NCBI GenBank assembly: GCA_020438445.1
Contig: JAGQUO010000015.1
Location: 1-32,950, forward strand
Source of the DNA: Solirubrobacterales bacterium
GTDB taxonomy: Bacteria > Actinomycetota > Thermoleophilia > Solirubrobacterales > 70-9
Length of the DNA stretch: 32,950 bases
Reading direction: 5' to 3'
Shown: positions 14,857 to 22,815 of the stretch, one piece after another
Position numbering within the stretch: the first letter of the stretch is position 1
Layout of the letters: each line of letters begins with the position of its first letter
Position numbers and translations under genes: made by a program
Notes under the pieces: model-generated
Told to the model about the DNA's origin: nothing
The model's database searches: none
The model's input: the letters and a program-made list of their open reading frames with translations, nothing else

Positions 14857-16263
14857 TCAGGCTCCGATCAGGCTCTGGCCGCAGACCCGGATCACGTTGC
14901 CGTTCAGGCCGGTCGAGTCCGGCGCGGCGAGCCAGGCGATCGTCTCGGCGACGTCGACCGGCAGCCCACCCTGCGACAACGAGTTCATCCGCCGCCCGGC
15001 CTCGCGCGGCCCGATCGGCATCGCCGCCGTCATCGCGGTCTCGATGAACCCGGGAGCGACCGCGTTGATCGTGGCATCGCGAGCGGCGAGCACCGGCGCC
15101 ATCGATTCGACCATGCCGATCACACCCGCCTTCGAGGTCGCATAGTTCGTCTGACCGGCGTTGCCGGCGATCCCGCTCATCGACGAGACGCAGACGATCC
15201 GTCCGCCGGCACCGAGCAGCCCATCGCGCGCGAGGAGCTCGTCGTTGATCCGCTCCTCGGCCGTCAGGTTGATCGCGATCGGGAGCTCCCAGCGCTCCTC
15301 GTCCATGCCACCGAGGGTCTTGTCCCGCGTGACGCCGGCGTTGTGGACGACGACGTCGACTCGGCCGTGCTCGTCGGCGAGGTGCTCGCAGATCGCCCTC
15401 GGTGCGCCGGCGTCGGTGATGTCGGCAGCGACCGCCGAGCCGCCGATCCGGGCGACCACGGCCTCCAGGTCCGCCCGCAGCGCCGGAACGTCGAGACCGA
15501 CGACGTGTGCGCCGTCACGGGCGAGCACCTCCGCGATCGCCTCGCCGATGCCGCGGGAGGCGCCGGTCACCAGCGCGACCCGGCCGCGAAGGGGATGGTC
15601 GCGGTCGACCTCTGTCACCGCGACGCCGGCACCGACCCGTGCCACCTGTCCGGACACGTAGGCGGAGCGCGGCGAGAGGAAGAAGCGCAGGCTGGATCCG
15701 AGCCGGCTCTCGTGCCCGTCGGCGACCCGGATCAGCTGGGCCGTGGCACCGCGGCGGAGCTCCTTGCCGGCCGAGCGCACGAAGCCCTCGAGCGCCCGCT
15801 GCGCGGTCGCTGCGGCCGGCTCGGAGCACTCCGCCGGCTCGCCTCCGAGGACGATCAGCCTTCCGCTCGGCCCCAGCCGCCGGATCGTCGGATGGAAGAA
15901 CCGCCAGAGCTCCCGGAGATCGGAGCTGGACGCGATGCCGGTGGCGTCGAACACGAGGCCCTGCCAATGCTGTGCCGCGGGTGCCTCGTCGTTCCAGATC
16001 CCGGCGTCGATCGACGCGTCGCCGAGCGCCTCGCGGATCTCGTCCCCGAGCCGGCTGTCGACTTCGGCTCCCGCCTCGGCGAGCACGACGGCCGCGGCCG
16101 TCCCGCAGCGGCCACCGGGGGCGGCTCCGATGAGGACGCGCCCGTCGATCAGCGGCGCGCCCCGGCGCCACCGCTCGAGCTCGACGGGCTGCGGAAGGCC
16201 GAGGTTCCTGGCCACGAAGCCACCGACCGGGTTGTTGACGAGCTGCGTGTAGGCGTCGGTCAC
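14857..16263 (-). CDS. fabG4: 3-oxoacyl-thioester reductase, FabG4-type (two Rossmann domains)
   Basis: This 468-residue protein is about twice the length of ordinary FabG and matches the high-molecular-weight FabG4 type (mycobacterial Rv0242c). The C-terminal SDR domain has the NAD(H) motif TGASRGIG (233-240), HNAGVTRD, catalytic Ser361, Tyr374 and Lys378 (in NYATSKAG), and the PGFIETAMTA loop. The N-terminal domain (residues 1-225) is Rossmann-like but lacks a usable cofactor motif and has the degenerate GAAPGGRCG. FabG4 enzymes reduce 3-oxoacyl-CoA with NADH, or run in reverse on (R)-3-hydroxyacyl-CoA. ATG 16263 starts 3 nt after the thiolase stop and the MaoC gene follows 2 nt downstream, so the reductase and hydratase are coupled. 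Confidence 0.9.
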   Translation of the reverse strand: MTDAYTQLVNNPVGGFVARNLGLPQPVELERWRRGAPLIDGRVLIGAAPGGRCGTAAAVVLAEAGAEVDSRLGDEIREALGDASIDAGIWNDEAPAAQHWQGLVFDATGIASSSDLRELWRFFHPTIRRLGPSGRLIVLGGEPAECSEPAAATAQRALEGFVRSAGKELRRGATAQLIRVADGHESRLGSSLRFFLSPRSAYVSGQVARVGAGVAVTEVDRDHPLRGRVALVTGASRGIGEAIAEVLARDGAHVVGLDVPALRADLEAVVARIGGSAVAADITDAGAPRAICEHLADEHGRVDVVVHNAGVTRDKTLGGMDEERWELPIAINLTAEERINDELLARDGLLGAGGRIVCVSSMSGIAGNAGQTNYATSKAGVIGMVESMAPVLAARDATINAVAPGFIETAMTAAMPIGPREAGRRMNSLSQGGLPVDVAETIAWLAAPDSTGLNGNVIRVCGQSLIGA

Positions 16264-16266
16264 GGC

Positions 16267-17541
16267 TCAGGCCTCGAGGATTGCGACGACTCCCTGCCCG
16301 CCGGCGGCACAGACGGAGATCAGCCCGCGACCGCCGCCGCGCTCGTGCAGGAGCTTGGCGAGGTTGCCGACGATCCTGCCGCCCGTGGCGGCGAACGGGT
16401 GCCCGGCTGCCAGCGAGCCGCCGCGGACGTTCAGCTTCTCGCGGTCGATCGATCCCAGCGGCTCATCGAGGCCGAGGCGCTCGCGGCAGAAGACCGGGTC
16501 CTCCCAGGCCGCCAGGGTGCAGAGGACCTGGGCGGCGAACGCCTCGTGGATCTCGTAGAGGTCGAAGTCCCGGAGGCCGATCCCGTGTCGCGCCAGCAGC
16601 CTCGGGACCGCGTAGGCGGGCGCCATCAGCAATCCCTCACGGGCGGTCACGTGGTCGACCGCGGCGGTCTCGGCGTCGACGAAGCGGGCGAGCGGCGTCA
16701 GCCCGTGCCCCTCCGCCCAGCCGGCCGTGCCGAGCAGGACCGAGGCGGCGCCGTCGCTCAGCGGGGTCGAGTTGCCGGCCGTCATCGTCCCGTCCTCGCC
16801 GCCGAACGCCGGCTTCAGCTTCCCGAGCGAATCCACCGTCGAGTCCGGGCGGAGGTTCTGGTCCCGCTCGAGGCCGAGATAGGGAGTCACCAGGTCGTCC
16901 TCGAACCCGGAGTCGTAAGCGGCGGCGAGGTGGCGGTGGCTCGCGGTTGCGAGCTCGTCCTGCGAGCGCCTCGGAATGCCCCACTCACGAGCCATGATCG
17001 CCGTGTGCTCTCCCATCGAGAGACCCGTGCGCGGCTCGGAGTTGCGCGGGATCTCGGGAGCCAGCTGCCCCGGACGGAACCTCGCAAGCGCGCGAACCCG
17101 ATCGAGGGTCGAGCGCGCGGAGTTCGCCTCGAGGAGGATCTCGCGCAGGTCGTCGTTGACCGCGATCGGCGCGTCGGAGGTGGTGTCGGTCCCGCAGGCG
17201 ATCCCGGACTCGATCTGGCCGAGCGCGATCTTGTTCGCGACCAGGATCGCCGTCTCGAGGCCGGTGCCGCAGGCCTGTCCGACGTCGTAGGCCGGCGTCT
17301 CCGCGGCGATCCGGGTGCCGAGCAGCGACTCGCGCGTCAGGTTGAAGTCGCGGCTGTGCTTGAGCACCGCCCCGCCGGCGACCTCGCCGAGCCGCTCCCC
17401 GGCGATCCCGGTGCGGTCGATCAGCCCGTCGAGCGCCGCGGTCAGCAGGTCCTGGTTGGACGCCTTCGCGTACGGGCCGTTCGAGCGCGCGAAGGGGATC
17501 CGATTGGAGCCGAGGACGTAGGCGGGCTCGGGAACGGCCAC
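16267..17541 (-). CDS. Acetyl-CoA C-acyltransferase (thiolase, FadA2/FadI-like)
   Basis: This is a 424-residue thiolase. Catalytic Cys91 lies in VGQACGTGLE, the active-site His332 in IHEAF, His381 in AAGHPFAATGGR, and the second Cys411 in SVCAAGGQG. The set is complete. It catalyses thiolytic cleavage of 3-oxoacyl-CoA, or the reverse condensation. Length and the NSTPLSDGAAS block resemble the FadI/FadA2 long-chain group rather than short-chain PhaA. GTG 17541 starts 4 nt after the stop of the upstream acyl-CoA dehydrogenase gene. Placement before fabG4 and MaoC mirrors the mycobacterial fadA2-fabG4-htdX neighbourhood, though orientation differs (there fadA2 is divergent, as I recall). Confidence 0.92.
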   Translation of the reverse strand: MAVPEPAYVLGSNRIPFARSNGPYAKASNQDLLTAALDGLIDRTGIAGERLGEVAGGAVLKHSRDFNLTRESLLGTRIAAETPAYDVGQACGTGLETAILVANKIALGQIESGIACGTDTTSDAPIAVNDDLREILLEANSARSTLDRVRALARFRPGQLAPEIPRNSEPRTGLSMGEHTAIMAREWGIPRRSQDELATASHRHLAAAYDSGFEDDLVTPYLGLERDQNLRPDSTVDSLGKLKPAFGGEDGTMTAGNSTPLSDGAASVLLGTAGWAEGHGLTPLARFVDAETAAVDHVTAREGLLMAPAYAVPRLLARHGIGLRDFDLYEIHEAFAAQVLCTLAAWEDPVFCRERLGLDEPLGSIDREKLNVRGGSLAAGHPFAATGGRIVGNLAKLLHERGGGRGLISVCAAGGQGVVAILEA

Positions 17542-17545
17542 GGCG

Positions 17546-18757
17546 CTACTTCAGCTCGGCGGAGGTCAGGCCGAGGAGCTGGCGAGCGATCACGAGCAGC
17601 TGGATCTGCTGGGTGCCCTCGAAGATGTCGAGGATCTTCGCGTCGCGGGCCCACTTCTCGAGCAGCTCGTCCTCGCCGAGCCCGGCGGACCCGCAGAGGG
17701 CGACGCAGCGCAGCGAGATGTCGACGCAGGTCCGGCCGGCCTTCGCCTTCGCGTAGGAGGCGTGAAGCGAGTTCGGCTTGCCGTTGTCGGCCATCCAGGC
17801 GGCCTCCAGGGTCAGCAGCCGTGCCGCCTCGTACTCGGCCTCCATCGCGAGCAGATCGGCGGCGGCGGCGCTCTGCCGCCCGCCCGGCCGATCGTGATCG
17901 ACTTCGACGCCGGCCTCGGAGAGCAGCTCGGTGGTCCGCTCGAGGCAGGCGCGGGCGAGGCCGACGGCCATCGCGGCGACCAGCGGCCGGGTGTTGTCGA
18001 ACGTTCGCATCGCGCCCGCGAAGCTCTTCTCGGTGTCGATCTCGGGACTGCCCAGCAGGTTCTCCCTGGGAACCCGGCAGTCGTCGAGGATGAACGCCGC
18101 CGTGTCGGAGGCACGGATCCCGAGCTTGTGCTCCAGCCGATCGAGCTTCAGACCGGGATTCGAGCGCTCGACGACGAAGGACTTGATGGCGGCCCGCCCC
18201 TGCGCGGGGTCGAGGCTGGCCCAGACGACGACCAGGTCCGCGCGCTCGCCCGAGGTGACGTAGATCTTCTCGCCGTTCAGCACGTACTCGTCGCCGTCGA
18301 GCACCGCCGTGGTTCGGATCGCGGCCGAGTCCGAGCCGGCCTCGGGCTCGGTGATCGCCATCGCAGCCCACTTCCCCTGGAAGCGCTCCTTCTGCTCGTC
18401 GTCGGCGACCGCGGCGATCGCGGAGTTGCCGAGCCCCTGGCGCGGCATCGAGAGCAGGAGACCGACGTCCCCCCAGCACATCTCCATGATCCCGAGCACG
18501 GACGCGAGGTTGGAGCCGTTGCGATTGCCGCCGTCGCCGTCGCCGCCCGCTCGGCTCACTCCCGCCGCCCCGGCGCCCCCGGATGCACCTCCCTCGTCGA
18601 GCCCGTCGATCATCGCCGCGAGCATGTCGAGCTCCTTCGGATACTCGTGCTCGGCGAGGTCGTACTTGCGCGAGATCGGCCGCAGGACCTCCGTGGCCAC
18701 CATGTGGGCCTGCTGGACCAGCGGCTGCATCTTCTTGGGGATCTCCAGGTCGATCAA
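17546..18757 (-). CDS. Acyl-CoA dehydrogenase, FadE23-like
   Basis: This is a 403-residue FAD-dependent acyl-CoA dehydrogenase with a full set of motifs: AITEPEAGSDSAA for flavin/substrate, GEKIYVTSG, TFDNTRPLVAAMAVG, and KILDIFEGTQQIQ with the catalytic Glu380. It starts with TTG 18757, whose codon overlaps the preceding gene's TGA (TTGA). ATG 18730 would leave a truncated N-terminus. MIDLEIPKKMQPLV and the ISRKYDLAEHEYPKELD block recall mycobacterial FadE23. A Gly/Ala-rich insert (about residues 55-82) precedes the conserved GDVGLLLS. Its partner is the FadE24-like protein encoded directly upstream; paired actinobacterial ACADs are known to form heterotetramers. Both carry a candidate catalytic Glu, unlike the steroid pairs where one site is lost. 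Confidence 0.9.
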   Translation of the reverse strand: MIDLEIPKKMQPLVQQAHMVATEVLRPISRKYDLAEHEYPKELDMLAAMIDGLDEGGASGGAGAAGVSRAGGDGDGGNRNGSNLASVLGIMEMCWGDVGLLLSMPRQGLGNSAIAAVADDEQKERFQGKWAAMAITEPEAGSDSAAIRTTAVLDGDEYVLNGEKIYVTSGERADLVVVWASLDPAQGRAAIKSFVVERSNPGLKLDRLEHKLGIRASDTAAFILDDCRVPRENLLGSPEIDTEKSFAGAMRTFDNTRPLVAAMAVGLARACLERTTELLSEAGVEVDHDRPGGRQSAAAADLLAMEAEYEAARLLTLEAAWMADNGKPNSLHASYAKAKAGRTCVDISLRCVALCGSAGLGEDELLEKWARDAKILDIFEGTQQIQLLVIARQLLGLTSAELK

Positions 18758-20061
18758 ACCAGCAGCCCTCCCTCGACGACGCCCGCCGCGCGCAGATCGC
18801 GGTACCAGCGCTCGACCGGATACTCCTTCACGTAGCCGTGGCCGCCGAGGAGGCCGACGGCGTCCGAGCCGACCTTCATGCCCTTCGCGGCGGCCAGCTG
18901 CCGGGCAACCGCCGCAGCCCGGGCGACGTCCTCGCCGCGGTCGGCGAGGGAGGCGGCGCGGTAGGTGGCCAGTCGCATCCCCTCGATCTCGAGCGCGAGG
19001 TCGGACATGTTGAACGCGACCGCCTGGCGGTGGCTGATCGGCTCGCCGAACGCCTTGCGCTCGTTCACGTACGGGATCAGGAAGTCGAGGGCGCCCTGGG
19101 CGGTTCCGACCGTCATCGCCGCCCAGGCGATCCGGGCGAGCCGGACGCATTCGGCGAAGGCGTCGGCGTCGCCGAGCCGTGCACCGGCCGGGAGGCGAAG
19201 ACCGTCCAGCCGGAGCCTGCCGGTCGCGGCGGCGCGGAGGCCGATCGCGGGCTCGGGCCTGACCTCGAGTCCGGCCCCGGCGGGCTCGACGACGAAGAGG
19301 CCGGGGCCGTCCTCGGTCGCGGCGGCCACGACGAAGAGCTCGGCCGCAGCCGCTCCCGGCACCAGCGACTTCTCGCCGTCGAGGACCCAGCCGTCGCCCG
19401 ACCGCCGTGCCGTGGCCGCGAGGTCGAAGGGATCGAAGAGGGGTCCCGGCTCCTGCACGGCGAGGGCCGCCGTGGGCAGGTCGTCACCGGTGAATGCCGG
19501 CAGGTAGGTCGCCTGCTGCTCGGCGTCGCCCCAGAGGCCGATGGCTGTGCTGACCGCCGCCGGGGCGAGGACGGCGAAGGCGATGCCCATGTCGCCGCCG
19601 GCGAGTGCCTCGGTGATCAGGGCGGACGTGACCGCCGATCGCTCCTCCACCGCCCCACCGAGCTCCTCGGGCACGCCGAGGGATCCGACGCCGAGCTCGG
19701 CGCTCTGCGCGAGAACCTCGGCAGGCGCCGCGCAGTCGGCATCCGCCTGCTGGGCGGCCGGGCGCAGCCGCTCGCGCGCGAAGCCGCCGAAGGCCTCGAT
19801 CATCATCTGCTGCTCATCGGTCGGCTCGAGGTCGAAGAGGACCGGCGTCTCACGCCGGCGCTGGCGCGCCGGGGCCGCGAGCCTCTGGGCCGCCGCGAAG
19901 CGCCTGCCCGCGGCGTTGGCCGCACGGAAGCCGTTCCTGGTCCCGCCGTGGACCAGCCGCTCGGTCAGGTCCCGCAGGCCGATCCGGTCCAGCAGCTCGG
20001 AGCCGGCGAGCCGGTTCAGTGCCCGAAGGCCGGCGCTTGTTCCTTGTTCGGCGAGGTTCAT
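18754..20061 (-). CDS. Acyl-CoA dehydrogenase, FadE24-like partner subunit
   Basis: This 435-residue acyl-CoA dehydrogenase begins with an extension of about 72 residues (MNLAEQGTSAGLRALNRLAG and an Arg/Ala-rich stretch) before the conserved FDLEPTDEQQMMIEAFGGFARERL. The middle domain is degenerate around AVQEPGPLFDPFDLA, where typical members have TEP.AGSD. The C-terminal domain has RKAFGEPISHRQAVAF, LLGGHGYVKEYPVERWYRDLRA and the final VVEGGLLV. Glu430 in this last block takes the place of the usual EGT Glu. Short C-termini of this kind are typical of FadE24-like subunits. ATG 20061 is the first gene of the five-gene operon, behind a good promoter (20095-20122). The degenerate middle motif suggests a structural or weakly catalytic role. 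Confidence 0.88.
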   Translation of the reverse strand: MNLAEQGTSAGLRALNRLAGSELLDRIGLRDLTERLVHGGTRNGFRAANAAGRRFAAAQRLAAPARQRRRETPVLFDLEPTDEQQMMIEAFGGFARERLRPAAQQADADCAAPAEVLAQSAELGVGSLGVPEELGGAVEERSAVTSALITEALAGGDMGIAFAVLAPAAVSTAIGLWGDAEQQATYLPAFTGDDLPTAALAVQEPGPLFDPFDLAATARRSGDGWVLDGEKSLVPGAAAAELFVVAAATEDGPGLFVVEPAGAGLEVRPEPAIGLRAAATGRLRLDGLRLPAGARLGDADAFAECVRLARIAWAAMTVGTAQGALDFLIPYVNERKAFGEPISHRQAVAFNMSDLALEIEGMRLATYRAASLADRGEDVARAAAVARQLAAAKGMKVGSDAVGLLGGHGYVKEYPVERWYRDLRAAGVVEGGLLV

Positions 20062-20084
20062 CGCGTGGGGACGATCCCGCGTCA

Positions 20085-20094
20085 GGGGATCCCC
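20085..20094. promoter_or_regulatory. GGGGATCCCC palindrome at the acyl-CoA operon start site
   Basis: This perfect 10-bp palindrome covers the predicted transcription start, just past the -10 box at 20095-20100. It is a candidate operator, but the sequence is short and may be chance. Confidence 0.3.
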
Positions 20095-20122
20095 AAGATA
20101 ACACAGCTTCGTGGCACATCAA
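20095..20122 (-). promoter_or_regulatory. Promoter of the acyl-CoA operon
   Basis: Minus strand: -35 TTGATG (20117-20122), 16-nt spacer, -10 TATCTT (20095-20100), and the start about 27 nt before ATG 20061. It is the best sigma-70-like promoter in the window. An inverted repeat GCACA-n6-TGTGC (20114-20129) overlaps the -35 and could be a repressor site. Confidence 0.55.
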
Positions 20123-20226
20123 CCTGTGCAAGCTCCTGTGGCCCGTTGCGATTCTGATCCGATCACGCCGGCGCTTCGAAGGTGGTGGTGACGGGACGAA
20201 ACCAACCAAGCAAGGAGCAATCAACC

Positions 20227-20895
20227 ATGACTCGCAGGGGACCAATCGCCAGGATCGGCGCCGTCTTCGTGATGATCGCCGCGCTGGCATTCGCGGTCGC
20301 CGCTTGCGGCGACGACGACAGCACGAGCGATCAGACCGGGCCCGAAGACGTCAAGCCGGTCGCGCAGATCGACAACCTGACCGGCGTCGACACCCAGGTG
20401 ACTCTCGACTCCGGATTCGTCGACGCGCTCACCAAGCTGAAGGTGACGCCCGGCCCGGTGGGCGACGCCACGATCAGCAATGACGGCGTCGCCACCTTCC
20501 CGATCACCGGCGGCAACGTCACCTACTACGACCCGGCCTCGCCGGTCCGGCCCTACGTGCAGGGCGTGATCGACCACGAGGGCAGCGGGCTCAGCCTGAC
20601 GGCCGGCAAGACCGAGGTCGAGCTGACCGACTTCGTGATCGATCCGGGCACCTCGGAGCTGACCGGCACGGTGTCGGCCAACGGCAAGGAGGCGGCCACC
20701 GACGCGGTCCTGTTCGACCTCGACGGTTCGACGCTGAAGCCGCTCGAGACGAATCCGGACGGCACCGCCACGCTCGAGGGCACGACGGTGAAGCTCTCCG
20801 ACGACGCGGCGGGCCTCCTGAACGACACGTTCGGGATCAACGACCTCGAGGGCGGACTGGTGGTCGGAATCTCGGCCATCACCGTCAAGGGCTAG
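20227..20895 (+). CDS. Exported lipoprotein, HtaA-like/unknown
   Basis: This 222-residue lipoprotein has a basic start (MTRRGPIARI), a hydrophobic helix and a lipobox ending AVAAC (Cys27) followed by GDDDST. The mature part is beta-rich with repeated Asp/Thr/Gly and blocks such as GVATFPITGG, SGLSLTAGKTEVELTDF and GTSELTGTVSANG. This recalls HtaA-type or related actinobacterial surface domains built of beta-strands, but I cannot assign it firmly. RBS AAGGAG lies 9 nt before ATG 20227; an in-frame GTG at 20182 is unlikely because it lies upstream of the signal. It is divergent from the acyl-CoA operon and followed by a strong terminator. Function is unknown; it is probably on the outer face of the membrane. 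Confidence 0.82.
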   Translation: MTRRGPIARIGAVFVMIAALAFAVAACGDDDSTSDQTGPEDVKPVAQIDNLTGVDTQVTLDSGFVDALTKLKVTPGPVGDATISNDGVATFPITGGNVTYYDPASPVRPYVQGVIDHEGSGLSLTAGKTEVELTDFVIDPGTSELTGTVSANGKEAATDAVLFDLDGSTLKPLETNPDGTATLEGTTVKLSDDAAGLLNDTFGINDLEGGLVVGISAITVKG

Positions 20896-20913
20896 CCAGG
20901 GAAAGGCGACCGA

Positions 20914-20953
20914 CGCCGGAGGCCGGGGGGCCGTTTCGCCCCGGTCTCCGGCG
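20914..20953. terminator. Bidirectional hairpin terminator
   Basis: A 15-bp stem (left arm 20914-20928, right arm 20939-20953) with one G-T position and a 10-nt loop lies in the 68-nt gap between convergent genes. The arms begin CGCCGGAG and end CTCCGGCG. It has no T-tract, as in many high-GC terminators. Confidence 0.7.
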
Positions 20954-20963
20954 GTTCGCGTCT

Positions 20964-21854
20964 TCAGCCGCGCGGCTTCCGGAGCAGTGCGAGCTGGCGC
21001 GACTGGGCGAGGAGCCGGCCGTTGCGGTCCCAGACCTGGCCCTGCTCCTCGAACAGGCCGTCGATCGCGGCGTCCGTCCAGAAGCGGACGAGTGCGAGCG
21101 TGTCGGACGGATCCGGCTTCGCACGGAAGTGGATGGTCAGCTCGAGCGTCGGTGCGGGAGCGAAGGTCGTCATTGCACCGAAGGGAGCGGGCCACCACGC
21201 GTCCGTGTAGAGGGCGACGAGCTCGGAGGTCATCGCGTCGTCACCCGGGGACCGCAGCCAGCCGCCGGTGACCGGGTCCGACTCACCCGTGAACGGCATC
21301 GCTCCCCAGACCGGCCGGGTCTCGAGCTGCTCGAACAGCGGCGGTGCACCCGGTCCGGAGCCGAGCACGTCGATCTCATCGGCCGCGGGAGCGGGCGGTG
21401 CCTCCGGCGACAGGCTCCACGCGGGCTCGAAGTCGGTGCTGAGGACACAGAGGGCGAGGGTCACGGTCCTGCCCTCCTCGATCAGGCGTGCCGAGCAGGT
21501 GCTCGCGGATCCGCCCGTCCGCTCGACGGTGACATGGATCTCGGCCTCGCCGGCGGACGGCGGCGAGAGGTAGTGGAGGGTCAGCGAGCGGGGCAGCCGG
21601 GAGGGGTCGCCGACCTCGGCCCGGATCGCCCTCAGGATCAGTGCGGCGATGAAGCCGCCGTTGGGCCCGGGCGGCCCGAACCACTCGGGCACGATCCGGC
21701 CGCGATACAGCCCTGCCCCGAGGCGGGTCACGGCCGTGTCGCCGGCGAAGCTCCTGTGCGCGGCCGCTGACACGGGCGGCAGTCTCGCATCCGCGGCCGC
21801 TCCGATGTGTGCGCCCGGCACCGGATCGGAGGCGGCGAGCCGATTCCGCTGCAT
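20964..21854 (-). CDS. Double-hotdog acyl-CoA thioesterase family protein
   Basis: This is a TesB/4HBT_3-type double-hotdog thioesterase. The N-terminal hotdog contains YRGRIVPEWFGPPGPNGGFI and AALILRAIRAE with SLTLHYLSPPSAGEAEI, and the C-terminal hotdog has MTTFAPAPTLELTIHFRAK and DGLFEEQGQVWDRNGRLLAQS. These match TesB-like proteins, which hydrolyse acyl-CoA thioesters. The TesB Asp-x-Gln/Thr triad is not identified with certainty. I give ATG 21854; GTG 21773, right before the conserved core, is a good alternative that leaves more room for the divergent promoter, and the frame is open to 21887. Possible substrate link: the nearby acyl-CoA operon. It converges on the lipoprotein gene with the terminator between. 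Confidence 0.8.
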   Translation of the reverse strand: MQRNRLAASDPVPGAHIGAAADARLPPVSAAAHRSFAGDTAVTRLGAGLYRGRIVPEWFGPPGPNGGFIAALILRAIRAEVGDPSRLPRSLTLHYLSPPSAGEAEIHVTVERTGGSASTCSARLIEEGRTVTLALCVLSTDFEPAWSLSPEAPPAPAADEIDVLGSGPGAPPLFEQLETRPVWGAMPFTGESDPVTGGWLRSPGDDAMTSELVALYTDAWWPAPFGAMTTFAPAPTLELTIHFRAKPDPSDTLALVRFWTDAAIDGLFEEQGQVWDRNGRLLAQSRQLALLRKPRG

Positions 21855-21913
21855 CCGCGTAGGATTCCGGCGTTCGCGTTTCCCCAAACGGACGTTCCCG
21901 CCCGGAGGTCGTC

Positions 21914-22792
21914 GTGTCCAATTCCCGAATCCTCAAGCCACTGCTGCTGACGCTGATGCTCGGCGCGGCCCTCGCGGTCGCCGCCTGCGGCAGCTCCGAC
22001 TCGACCGATTCGAGCGCGGGCGATGCGACGGTCGCGTCGCTGGACGACTGCACCCCCGACACGCTCGACACGCTGACGGCGGGAACGCTGACGATCGGAA
22101 CCGACAAGCCCGCCTATCCGCCGTACTTCGAGGACAACGACCCGACCAACGGCAAGGGCTTCGAGAGCGCCACCGCCTACGCGATCGCCGACAAGCTCGG
22201 CTTCAGCGAGGACCAGGTCGAGTGGACGGTCGTGCCGTTCAACTCGTCCTACGCGCCCGGCCCGAAGGACTTCGACTTCGACATCAACCAGATCTCGATC
22301 ACCCCGAAGCGGGCCCAGCAGGTCGACTTCTCCTCCCCCTACTACACGGCCGACCAGGCGGTCGTCGCCCTCAAGGGCTCCGATTACGCCGACGCGACCT
22401 CGCTCGAGGAGCTCAAGGGCGCGAAGTTCGGCGTCCAGATCGGCACGACCAGCCTCGACGCCGTCAACGAGGTGATCCAGCCGGACGAGGACCCGAGCGT
22501 CTTCCAGAACTCCAACGACGTCGTCAGCGCCCTCAAGCAGGGCCAGGTCGACGCGGTCGTCGTCGACACGCCGACCGCCCTCTACCTGACCGCGGTCCAG
22601 GTGCCGGACGGGACGATCGTCGGCGAGTTCCCCGCACCGGGCGGCGACGAGTGGGGCGCCCTGCTCGCCAAGGACTCCTCGCTGACGGCCTGCGTCTCGG
22701 CCGCCGTCGACGAGCTCAAGAGCTCGGGCGAGCTCGACGAGATCCAGCAGGAATGGATCAACAGCGCCGGCGGCGTCAACGAGCTGCAATAG
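21914..22792 (+). CDS. Amino-acid ABC transporter substrate-binding lipoprotein
   Basis: This is a 292-residue family-3 extracellular solute-binding protein for polar amino acids. A signal peptide ends in the lipobox AVAAC (Cys25). The mature domain starts LTAGTLTIGTDKPAYPPY and includes DFDINQISITPKRAQQVDFSSPYY, GAKFGVQIGTTS, VVSALKQGQVDAVVVDTPTA and a terminal IQQEWINSAGG. The Arg of TPKRAQQVDF is the usual carboxylate anchor. The ligand (Glu, Gln, His or other) is not fixed by visible residues. GTG 21914 sits behind GGAGG. The permease and ATPase follow in one operon. Confidence 0.93.
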   Translation: MSNSRILKPLLLTLMLGAALAVAACGSSDSTDSSAGDATVASLDDCTPDTLDTLTAGTLTIGTDKPAYPPYFEDNDPTNGKGFESATAYAIADKLGFSEDQVEWTVVPFNSSYAPGPKDFDFDINQISITPKRAQQVDFSSPYYTADQAVVALKGSDYADATSLEELKGAKFGVQIGTTSLDAVNEVIQPDEDPSVFQNSNDVVSALKQGQVDAVVVDTPTALYLTAVQVPDGTIVGEFPAPGGDEWGALLAKDSSLTACVSAAVDELKSSGELDEIQQEWINSAGGVNELQ

Positions 22793-22815
22793 CCGCGCTG
22801 TGAAAACCTGAGGCA

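Noticed and set aside
14308-18093. A very long plus-strand reading frame (over 1,200 codons) opposite the acyl-CoA operon
   Set aside because: Its translation is Arg/Ala/Gly-rich with no domain, whereas the minus strand encodes four enzymes with complete motifs. Long antisense frames are expected at this GC content.
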